In this document: one piece after another, positions 1 to 5,678 of the stretch
How positions within the stretch are numbered: the stretch's first letter is position 1
How the letters are laid out: the number at the start of each line of letters is the position of its first letter
Assembly: GCA_003552745.1 (NCBI GenBank)
Contig: PUOG01000283.1
Span: 1-8,998 of the forward strand
Direction of reading: 5' to 3'
Origin: Spirochaetaceae bacterium
GTDB lineage: Bacteria; Spirochaetota; Spirochaetia; DSM-27196; SKKC01
Length of the DNA: 8,998 nucleotides
Notes under the pieces: generated by a model
Told to the model about the DNA's origin: nothing
Database searches by the model: none
What the model saw: the letters and a program-made list of their open reading frames with translations, nothing else
Program-made: the position numbers and the translations under genes

Positions 1-858
1 AAGGCGGCCGAGAAGCTCGGTGCCTTCCTCCATAATCGTAAGATCGGCGGCGAAGTTGGTCTCGAACACGCCGTGGAAGCCCATGCGACGCAATGCGGCA
101 TTCATCTTTCCCGTCACGAGCGTTCCCGGCGGATAGCCGAAGCATTCGCCGAGCGCGGCGCGGATCGCCGGAGCGGTCTGAACGATCACACTCTTTCGCG
201 GATCTGCCAGCGCGGCCCAGACTTCATCGATCTGATTCTGTTCACCGATCGCGCCGACCGGGCAGACGGCCGCACACTGTCCGCACTGTACGCAGGGGAC
301 TTCGGAGAGCGACCGGCCGAACGCCGGTCCGATAACCGTGTCGTAGCCGCGTCCCTGGGGGAAGATCGCGCCGAGGCCCTGCACATCGTTGCAGATCTGC
401 ACGCAGCGGCGGCATTTGATGCACTTCCCGGTATCCCGAAAGATGCCGGGCACGCTATCGTCGAATTTGCGTTCCGGCTTGGCTCCTTCGTACGGGTTTG
501 CACGGATACCGAGATTGCCGGCGATCTCGCGCAGCTCGCAGTCCTGGTCGCGATCGCAGAAGACGCAGAGGCCTTCGTGCTCGCTCAGCAGCAGTTCCAC
601 GACCGTGCGTAGCGCTTCCCGCACCTTCGGGGTATTGGTCCGAACCACCATCCCTTCGGATGCCGGTGTCGAACAGGCAGCCTGTAGCCGGTCGCGACCT
701 TCGATCTCCACCATGCAGACGCGACACGCTCCGAGCGGCGAGCACCCCTCCATCTTGCAGAGAGTCGGTATCTCGTAGCCGGCCTCCTGAGCGGCCTCCA
801 GCACGCTCCAGTCACTTCGCGCCGAAACGTCTCGTCCATTCACATTAACGGTTGGCAT
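1..858 (-). CDS. hydA: [FeFe] hydrogenase catalytic subunit HydA, N-terminal 286 residues (3' end outside window)
   Basis: This is the catalytic subunit of an NAD-linked [FeFe] hydrogenase, which interconverts protons and H2 in the cytoplasm. The visible part carries the whole electron-relay region in the order known from clostridial CpI. The plant-type [2Fe-2S] domain has C34, C45, C48 and C62. The His-Cys [4Fe-4S] site has H94, C98, C101 and C107. A 2[4Fe-4S] ferredoxin domain follows, with C146, C149, C152, C156 and C189, C192, C195, C199. The H-cluster domain begins near residue 225 with QTAPAIRAALGE and continues with the conserved TNFAADLTIMEEGTELL. The H-cluster cysteine motifs (TSCxPxW and later) lie beyond the left edge, so activity cannot be confirmed here. 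The ATG start sits inside the end of hydB, 7 nt after a strong Shine-Dalgarno sequence. Family is certain; the 'bifurcating HydABC' label rests on the neighbours. Confidence 0.95.
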   Translation of the reverse strand, partial: MPTVNVNGRDVSARSDWSVLEAAQEAGYEIPTLCKMEGCSPLGACRVCMVEIEGRDRLQAACSTPASEGMVVRTNTPKVREALRTVVELLLSEHEGLCVFCDRDQDCELREIAGNLGIRANPYEGAKPERKFDDSVPGIFRDTGKCIKCRRCVQICNDVQGLGAIFPQGRGYDTVIGPAFGRSLSEVPCVQCGQCAAVCPVGAIGEQNQIDEVWAALADPRKSVIVQTAPAIRAALGECFGYPPGTLVTGKMNAALRRMGFHGVFETNFAADLTIMEEGTELLGRL

Positions 859-3800
859 AGTGCAGCTCCTTCCGAATCGGCTTCTTTCCGTAATCGCACC
901 GCAGGCAGCGAGCGCATTCGCGCAGCGCGACGCTCTCTATCCAGGGCTGTTCGACCTCGTCGAAGGTGTATTTTCTCCGGTCAACCGGCATCGTCGTGAT
1001 CGACGCCCGGGCGAAGGGGACCGGGTCGCTGTTCGGGTCGAACTCGGTATCGGGCGTCCATTCATCCCTCCAGAATGCGTGATCGGCTCCGGTCAGCATG
1101 TAGTCGATTCCGACCGCGGCGCGCTCTCCGGCTGCGATCGCTCCGACAACCGAGTCGGGACCGGTGGCCACATCGCCCCCCGCGAAGAGCCACGGGACGC
1201 TGGTTTGACCGGTCAACGGATCGACGGCGATGAAGCCGTCGTCGTTCACATCGACTCGTAGGTCGCCGACGGTCCCGCGCACGTTCAGACTCTGCCCGAT
1301 GGCGACGAGCACTTGATCGGTTTCGATGGTGAACTGATCGGTTCCGGAGCTGGTCGGGCGCCGGCGGCCGCTGCGGTCGAACTCTCCGAGGGTCATCGGC
1401 GCGCAATGAAGCGCGCATGCCGCCCCATCATCACCGGTGACTATTTCGACCGGTTGGGTCAGGCAGCGGAGCACGACTCCCTCTTCGATCGCCGCTTCAA
1501 TCTCCTCGTCGTATGCCGGCATCTCCGCCTGGGTGCGCCGATAGATGATCGTCACCGACTCGGCGCCGAGCCGGACGGCGGTGCGTGCGGCATCGACCGC
1601 CGCATTGCCTCCGCCGATGACCGTTACCTTCCGCCCCACGTGAACGCTTCCGCGCGTGTTGTACTCGCGCAGGAAGTCGATCGCCTGGTGAACGCCGTCG
1701 GCGTCTTCGCCGCCTACTCGGCATTTCACGCCTCCCGGCGCTCCGACGCCGAGGAAAACCGCGTCGTAGCCCTCATCGCGCAGCCCCTGCAGCGTGAAGT
1801 CACGACCGAGTGCGGTCTCGGTCTCTATGTGCACGCCGAGTTGCTCGATCATGCGGATTTCCCGGGCGACGGTTTCGCGCGGCAGACGGTAGGCGGGAAT
1901 CGTCTGGACGAGCATGCCGCCGGGGCGGCGCTCGGACTCGAATACGGTGGGCCGGTAGCCGAGGCGGGCGAGAAAGTACCCGCACGAGAGCCCTGCCGGC
2001 CCTCCGCCGACGATCGCAATGCGGCGGCCAGCGTTCTCCTCGTTCTCCCGCACTTCCGGATGCTGGATGACCACTTCCTGGTCGATCATAAAGCGCTTGA
2101 CGGCGCGTATAGCCACCGAGTCGTCGAAGAGCGCCCTCCGGCACTTCTCTTCACAGGTATGGAAACAGACACGGGCGCAGACGGCGGCGAACGGATTGCG
2201 CTCGCGGTGCAATCGCAGCGCTTCGGCGAAGCGTTTCTCCCCGACGAGCGAGACGAAGCCGGGCACATCGACTCCCGCCGGGCAGGCGCTCTGGCACGGT
2301 GCGCGCACGAGGGCGTGGCAGATTCCCGCTTCGCAGTGCAGCTCCCGGATATGCTGCTCGTACTCGTCCCTGAAGTACCGTATCGTGGAGAGTACCGGAT
2401 TCGGCGCGGATTGGCCGAGTCCGCACAGCGATGTCTCGCGAATCTGACGGCCGAGATGCTCGAGCCGTTCGATGTCTCCTTCTTTCCCCTCGCCACCGCA
2501 GATTCGATTCACGATTTCGAGCATCCGCCGGGTTCCCACTCGGCACGGGGCGCACTTGCCGCACGACTCCTCCTGCACGAACTCGAGAAAGAAGCGTGCG
2601 ACGTCGACCATGCATGCGTCGTCGTCCATCACGATCAGTCCGCCCGAGCCCATGATCGCGCCGAGCTCGGTGAGGTGCTCGTAGTCGAGCGGAACCGAGA
2701 GATGTTCCTTCGGGATGCAGCCGCCCGACGGTCCGCCTATCTGTGCCGCCTTGAACGACTTGCCGCCCGGTATTCCGCCGCCGATATCGTAGATGAGCTC
2801 GCCGAGCGTTGTGCCCATCGGGACTTCGACGAGTCCGGTGTTGCGGACCGCACCGGCGAGCGCGAATACCTTCGTTCCCGGGCTTTCCTTCGTCCCTATC
2901 CCGGAGAACCACCGGCCGCCGTTTCGAAGAATCGCCGGTACATTCGCGTACGTCTCCACGTTGTTCAGTACCGTCGGGCAGCCCCAGAGGCCTTTTACCG
3001 CCGGGAAGGGGGGGCGTGGACGCGGCTCGCCCCGCTTGCCTTCTATTGAAGCCATGAGCGCGGTTTCCTCACCGCAGACGAACGCACCGGAGCCCATCCG
3101 TATTTCGAGATCGAACGAGAAGCTCGTTCCGAGAACCGCCTCGCCGAGAATACCCGCCTCCCGCGCTTGCTCGATCGCCTTCGTCAGGCGCTCGACCGCA
3201 AGTGGATACTCGGCGCGCACGTAGACATAGCCATGTGAGGCGCCGACCGCGTAGGCGGCGATCGCCATTCCTTCGATGATTGCGTGCGGGTCACCCTCGA
3301 GAATGCTGCGATCCATGAACGCTCCGGGATCGCCCTCGTCGGCATTACACACGACGTACTTCTGCTTTCCGGGGACATCACGGGTAAAACGCCACTTCCG
3401 CCATGTGGGAAAGCCGGCACCGCCACGGCCGCGGAGGCCAGCTGTCTTCAACTCCGCGATAACCTCATCGGAGCTCATGTTCTGCAACGCACGGTCGAGA
3501 CCGCTGTAGCCGTCGACATCGCGGTATTCGTCAATGCTTTCCGGATCGATCGTGCCGGAGTTACGAAGCACGATCTTCGTCTGGCGTGAGAAGAAGCTCG
3601 AGTCGTCGATAAGGGGCACCGGCTCGTCGCGAACCGGGTCGTGTTCGCAGAGGCGTTCGACGTACCGCCCTTCGACGAGGTGCTCATCGACGATCTCCTG
3701 CACGTCGTCCGGACCAACGCTGCGGTAGAACACACCGTCCGGCTGAACCGTGACGACCGGCCCGGAGGCGCACGGGCCGAGGCACCCGGCTGTGCGAACC

Positions 3801-3982
3801 TCCGCGTCCGCACCCGCCGATCGGATCCGTTCTTTGAGGCGGTCGCGGACCTCTTCGCTTCCGGAGGCGAGGCATCCGCCGCCGACACAGACGCAGACCT
3901 GCCGCCTGGCGGTGGCGGCGCCGGATTCTCTGCGAGGAGTCGAGGCGCGATCGAGACCGTTTGTGCTTCCTGTATCGTTCAT
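845..3982 (-). CDS. hydB: HydB-like NuoF subunit fused to a GltD/NfnB-type FAD-NAD(P) oxidoreductase module (1045 aa)
   Basis: This is the flavin subunit of the hydrogenase. Domains in order: a low-complexity N-terminus (1-27); a thioredoxin-like [2Fe-2S] domain with C32, C37, C67, C71; the NuoF FMN/NADH domain with GLRGRGGAGF (182-191), NADEGDPGAF (213-222) and GEETALMASIEGKRGEP (304-320); an SLBB-like part; and the NuoF [4Fe-4S] site C474, C477, C480, C520. An HCxxxxC element (C550, C555) follows, as in ordinary HydB. There the usual ferredoxin domain is replaced by a GltD/NfnB-type module: Fe-S domain (C563, C567, C602, C606, C610, C614), FAD-binding IVGGGPAGL (657-665), NAD(P)-binding VIGGGNAAVDAARTA (788-802) ending in YRR (814-816), and FAD-closing FAGGDVATGPDSVVGAI (933-949). 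The tail ends in C1023xxC1026xxC1029. The Arg pair suggests NADP(H) (inference). The start is ATG after GGGAGG. The reading frame is open throughout, so the fusion looks genuine. Confidence 0.93.
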   Translation of the reverse strand: MNDTGSTNGLDRASTPRRESGAATARRQVCVCVGGGCLASGSEEVRDRLKERIRSAGADAEVRTAGCLGPCASGPVVTVQPDGVFYRSVGPDDVQEIVDEHLVEGRYVERLCEHDPVRDEPVPLIDDSSFFSRQTKIVLRNSGTIDPESIDEYRDVDGYSGLDRALQNMSSDEVIAELKTAGLRGRGGAGFPTWRKWRFTRDVPGKQKYVVCNADEGDPGAFMDRSILEGDPHAIIEGMAIAAYAVGASHGYVYVRAEYPLAVERLTKAIEQAREAGILGEAVLGTSFSFDLEIRMGSGAFVCGEETALMASIEGKRGEPRPRPPFPAVKGLWGCPTVLNNVETYANVPAILRNGGRWFSGIGTKESPGTKVFALAGAVRNTGLVEVPMGTTLGELIYDIGGGIPGGKSFKAAQIGGPSGGCIPKEHLSVPLDYEHLTELGAIMGSGGLIVMDDDACMVDVARFFLEFVQEESCGKCAPCRVGTRRMLEIVNRICGGEGKEGDIERLEHLGRQIRETSLCGLGQSAPNPVLSTIRYFRDEYEQHIRELHCEAGICHALVRAPCQSACPAGVDVPGFVSLVGEKRFAEALRLHRERNPFAAVCARVCFHTCEEKCRRALFDDSVAIRAVKRFMIDQEVVIQHPEVRENEENAGRRIAIVGGGPAGLSCGYFLARLGYRPTVFESERRPGGMLVQTIPAYRLPRETVAREIRMIEQLGVHIETETALGRDFTLQGLRDEGYDAVFLGVGAPGGVKCRVGGEDADGVHQAIDFLREYNTRGSVHVGRKVTVIGGGNAAVDAARTAVRLGAESVTIIYRRTQAEMPAYDEEIEAAIEEGVVLRCLTQPVEIVTGDDGAACALHCAPMTLGEFDRSGRRRPTSSGTDQFTIETDQVLVAIGQSLNVRGTVGDLRVDVNDDGFIAVDPLTGQTSVPWLFAGGDVATGPDSVVGAIAAGERAAVGIDYMLTGADHAFWRDEWTPDTEFDPNSDPVPFARASITTMPVDRRKYTFDEVEQPWIESVALRECARCLRCDYGKKPIRKELHYANR
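866..873 (-). promoter_or_regulatory. Ribosome binding site of hydA
   Basis: The minus strand reads GGAAGGAG, 7 nt before the hydA ATG at 858. It lies inside the last codons of hydB and fixes the hydA start, supporting a 14-nt hydB/hydA overlap and translational coupling. Confidence 0.85.
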
Positions 3983-4581
3983 GCTGATCCTCCCGGTGTG
4001 TGCGATTGCGCTTCGGGGCGGGCGCCGGTGCCGGCTTCGGTCCCGCCGTCAGAGCGGGCTTCGCCACCGTTTGAGCAGCTGTACGGCTCGAGCAGCTCGC
4101 GGAGTCTCGTGGACTTTACCCGCTGGTGGACGTCGTCATTGATCATCACAACCGGAGCGAGGCCGCAGGCGCCGAAACATCGACCGATCTCGAGGGTGAA
4201 ACAGCGGTCTCGGGTCGTTTCGCCGACCGAAACGCCGATCGTCTTTTCGAGATCTTCGAGAACCTGTTTCCCGCTGCGCACGTAGCAGGCGGTACCGAGG
4301 CACACGCGAACGGTGTTTTCTCCGCGCGGTGTGGTGGTGAAGTAAGAGTAGAAGGTCACCACGCCGGTAACCTGGCTGATCGGCATTTCCAGTCTGGCTG
4401 CGATGCGTTCGATTACCTCCGGTGAGAGATGACCGAACGCCAGTTGTGCCTTCTGCAGGACCGGAATCAGCGCCCCCTGTTCTCCGCGATGGCGTTCGAC
4501 GATACGGTCGACTACCAGTAAGTCGTCGGACGCCGGTTCGGCGGATTCGGACAATCCGGCAACACTCTTAGCCTGTTCCAT
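3979..4581 (-). CDS. hydC: HydC/NuoE-like [2Fe-2S] subunit of the NAD-linked hydrogenase
   Basis: This 200-residue protein is a thioredoxin-fold [2Fe-2S] subunit of the NuoE/HydC family, which partners the NuoF-like flavin subunit in electron transfer. A helical N-terminal part (about 20-70) contains LIPVLQKAQLAFGHL and then VTGVVTFYSYF. The cluster ligands are C94 and C99 (CLGTAC) and C135 and C139 (CFGAC), the standard NuoE spacing. Residues beyond about 165 form a Gly/Ala/Ser/Glu-rich tail not expected in the family core; its coding sequence also holds the hydB ribosome binding site. It is the first gene of hydC-hydB-hydA, the same order as in Thermotoga maritima. The start is ATG, 10 nt after GGAGG. 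A complex I NuoE is less likely because hydA lies directly downstream. Confidence 0.93.
   Translation of the reverse strand: MEQAKSVAGLSESAEPASDDLLVVDRIVERHRGEQGALIPVLQKAQLAFGHLSPEVIERIAARLEMPISQVTGVVTFYSYFTTTPRGENTVRVCLGTACYVRSGKQVLEDLEKTIGVSVGETTRDRCFTLEIGRCFGACGLAPVVMINDDVHQRVKSTRLRELLEPYSCSNGGEARSDGGTEAGTGARPEAQSHTPGGSA
3989..3994 (-). promoter_or_regulatory. Ribosome binding site of hydB
   Basis: The minus strand reads GGGAGG, 6 nt before the hydB ATG at 3982. The ATG overlaps the hydC stop as ATGA, so hydC and hydB are probably translationally coupled. Confidence 0.85.
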
Positions 4582-4591
4582 CGTGAATCGA

Positions 4592-4596
4592 CCTCC
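4592..4596 (-). promoter_or_regulatory. Ribosome binding site of hydC
   Basis: GGAGG on the minus strand, 10 nt before the hydC ATG. The overlapping GAGGT (4591-4595) is complementary to ACCTC at 4624-4628 in the same leader, so the site could be masked by RNA pairing. Confidence 0.7.
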
Positions 4597-4610
4597 ACTA
4601 TTCCCAGCTA

Positions 4611-4641
4611 TAGCGACCTATCTGAGGTGTGTCGCTACCTC
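4611..4641 (-). repeat. Overlapping inverted repeats in the hyd operon leader
   Basis: Two inverted repeats share bases. The first pairs 4611-4617 with 4631-4637 (minus strand TAGCGAC and GTCGCTA, 7 of 7, 13-nt loop). The second pairs 4624-4628 with 4637-4641 (minus strand GAGGT and ACCTC, 5 of 5, 8-nt loop). Their arms interleave, so both cannot form at once. They fall between the predicted transcription start and the hydC ribosome binding site. They could be alternative leader hairpins or a dyad bound by a regulator. Presence is certain; function is inference. Confidence 0.55.
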
Positions 4642-4673
4642 TATATCGATAAGAAAATACCGAGAGTGTCGTA

Positions 4674-4702
4674 ATTATTGACGGCCAGTGATGGCGTGTC
4701 AA
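4674..4702 (-). promoter_or_regulatory. Sigma-70-type promoter of the hydCBA operon
   Basis: On the minus strand a perfect -35 TTGACA (4697-4702) is followed after 17 nt by AATAAT (4674-4679), five of six matches to the -10 consensus. Transcription would start near 4667, giving a leader of about 85 nt before hydC. The spacer contains a small inverted repeat (GCCA, 4 nt, TGGC, 4684-4695), a possible operator. No clear terminator separates this promoter from rlpA upstream. Confidence 0.75.
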
Positions 4703-4774
4703 AGGTCTATCAGGGCGTGGGACGGCAGATGGAGCAAGGTATCGAGGTGGGGCGGACCGCCGAGTTGGGCCGGG

Positions 4775-5449
4775 TTACCGGCCGGCACGCGGCATTCCGC
4801 CGAGGCGAAAAGCTCCCGGAAAGCCGAGTGCTTCGAGCTGCTCGATGAGCGCCGGGGTATCTTCGGGCGCGATATCGACGACGAGCAGGCGATAGAGGTC
4901 GTCCTGCTCAACGATTTCGACCTCGATATCCTCGGCGGCGAGGAGCTTCACGGCGCGTTCGAGGTTTTCCGGATTCGAGAACGAGGCGATCTGTAGTACA
5001 ACAGTGTCGCCGGAGTGAGCGCTCGAGGCCGCCGGCGAGACGCCGGCGAGATTGCGACGGTCAACGGCAGCCGCTCCGCTGTCGGGCACCGAGAGAGTGC
5101 AGAGATCGACTTCGACGGTTGCGTTCTCGACCATTCCGAGCCGGTCGGCGGCGGCCCTCGATAGATCGATGATACGCCCCTGGGTGTACGGCCCGCGATC
5201 ATTGATCGTAACCTGTACGCTTTCCCCGCTCGCGGTGTCCGTTACCTCCACGACGCTTCCGAGCGGTAGCGTACGATGCGCGGCGGTCAGCGCATCGGGA
5301 TCGAACGGCTCACCGGAGGCGGTCGCATTGCCGGCAAAGCGAGCGCCGTACCAGCCGGCGATTCCGCGCTCTCCATCGTCACACGCCGGTGCCGGGAGGG
5401 CGGCGAAGAGCAGAAGGATGGATGATGCTACCAGGCGCACGGTGCTCAC
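4775..5449 (-). CDS. rlpA: RlpA-like septal/peptidoglycan protein with DPBB and SPOR domains, probable lipoprotein
   Basis: RlpA proteins bind peptidoglycan through SPOR, and in some bacteria cleave stripped glycan strands at the septum. Numbered from the GTG at 5449 (224 residues), a hydrophobic signal segment VRLVASSILLLFAALPAPAC covers about 4-23. A cysteine at 23 is a candidate lipidation site, although PAC is a relaxed lipobox; SPase I cleavage at APA is the alternative. The double-psi beta-barrel follows: GWYGARFAGNATASGEPFD, LTAAHRTLPLGS, INDRGPYTQGRIIDLS. A C-terminal SPOR domain runs from about VVLQIASFSNPENLERA to the end. The frame stays open upstream to a TTG at 5506, but the extra 19 residues would precede the signal peptide with charged sequence, so GTG is preferred. 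No Shine-Dalgarno sequence is visible at either start. Confidence 0.85.
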   Translation of the reverse strand: MSTVRLVASSILLLFAALPAPACDDGERGIAGWYGARFAGNATASGEPFDPDALTAAHRTLPLGSVVEVTDTASGESVQVTINDRGPYTQGRIIDLSRAAADRLGMVENATVEVDLCTLSVPDSGAAAVDRRNLAGVSPAASSAHSGDTVVLQIASFSNPENLERAVKLLAAEDIEVEIVEQDDLYRLLVVDIAPEDTPALIEQLEALGFPGAFRLGGMPRAGR

Positions 5450-5455
5450 GTCTTG

Positions 5456-5461
5456 AGTATC
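5456..5461 (-). promoter_or_regulatory. Possible -10 element of rlpA (leaderless arrangement)
   Basis: The minus strand reads GATACT (4 of 6 to TATAAT), with 6 nt between it and the GTG at 5449. The -35 position (TAAATG at 17 nt spacing) is poor. If used, transcription would begin at or next to the GTG. Weak by itself. Confidence 0.3.
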
Positions 5462-5572
5462 GGTTGCGCCTTCGGCGACATTTACCGCGTACTGATGAGG
5501 CGACAACGACTCGATCCACGAAAAGCAGACGGCTTGCGGCTCACGGCGATCAGGACGGCGGTCGTTTTCGGC

Positions 5573-5612
5573 TGCGTGTTGCGGGGCGGGCGCGCCGGTC
5601 GCCGCTCACGCA
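5573..5612. repeat. Imperfect GC-rich inverted repeat in the rlpA-lysK divergent region
   Basis: TGCGTG (5573-5578) pairs with CACGCA (5607-5612), and inside it GCGG (5581-5584) pairs with CCGC (5602-5605), leaving a small internal bulge. It lies about 30 bp upstream of the lysK -35. No T-run follows on either strand, so it is not a classical terminator. In such GC-rich DNA it could arise by chance. Apart from this and the promoter elements, 5450-5678 shows no gene. Confidence 0.35.
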
Positions 5613-5641
5613 TGCGCACGCCGCCGGCTACCGCATCGCGC

Positions 5642-5671
5642 TTTACCCGCGGGAACGCCCCCGGCTATACT
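5642..5671 (+). promoter_or_regulatory. Promoter of lysK, probably giving a leaderless mRNA
   Basis: TTTACC (5642-5647, 4 of 6 to the -35 consensus) is followed after 18 nt by TATACT (5666-5671, 5 of 6 to the -10). Only 7 nt separate the -10 from the ATG at 5679, so initiation at normal distance would fall at or just before the ATG. No Shine-Dalgarno sequence precedes the ATG, which agrees. Confidence 0.6.
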
Positions 5672-5678
5672 CCGAGCG

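Noticed and set aside
73..612. A 179-codon plus-strand open frame at the left edge
   Set aside because: The minus strand carries hydA with all expected cluster ligands in order over the same bases; the plus frame is a shadow.
1313..3049. A 578-codon open frame on the plus strand, inside hydB
   Set aside because: It is antisense to the strongly conserved flavoprotein frame, has no recognisable motif, and long antisense open frames are expected in GC-rich genes.
3641..4285. A 214-codon plus-strand open frame across the hydB/hydC junction
   Set aside because: It is antisense to two well-supported genes and shows no domain.
845..4581. Respiratory complex I subunits NuoE/NuoF
   Set aside because: hydA with hydrogenase cluster motifs follows directly, and the NuoF part has the N-terminal [2Fe-2S] thioredoxin-like extension of HydB-type proteins.
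4684..4695. An intrinsic terminator for rlpA
   Set aside because: The GCCA/TGGC repeat is only 4 bp, has no T-run, and sits within the spacer of the hyd promoter.
5450..5678. A small gene in the rlpA-lysK divergent region
   Set aside because: No frame has a start with a ribosome binding site or recognisable content; the open frames run into the flanking genes.
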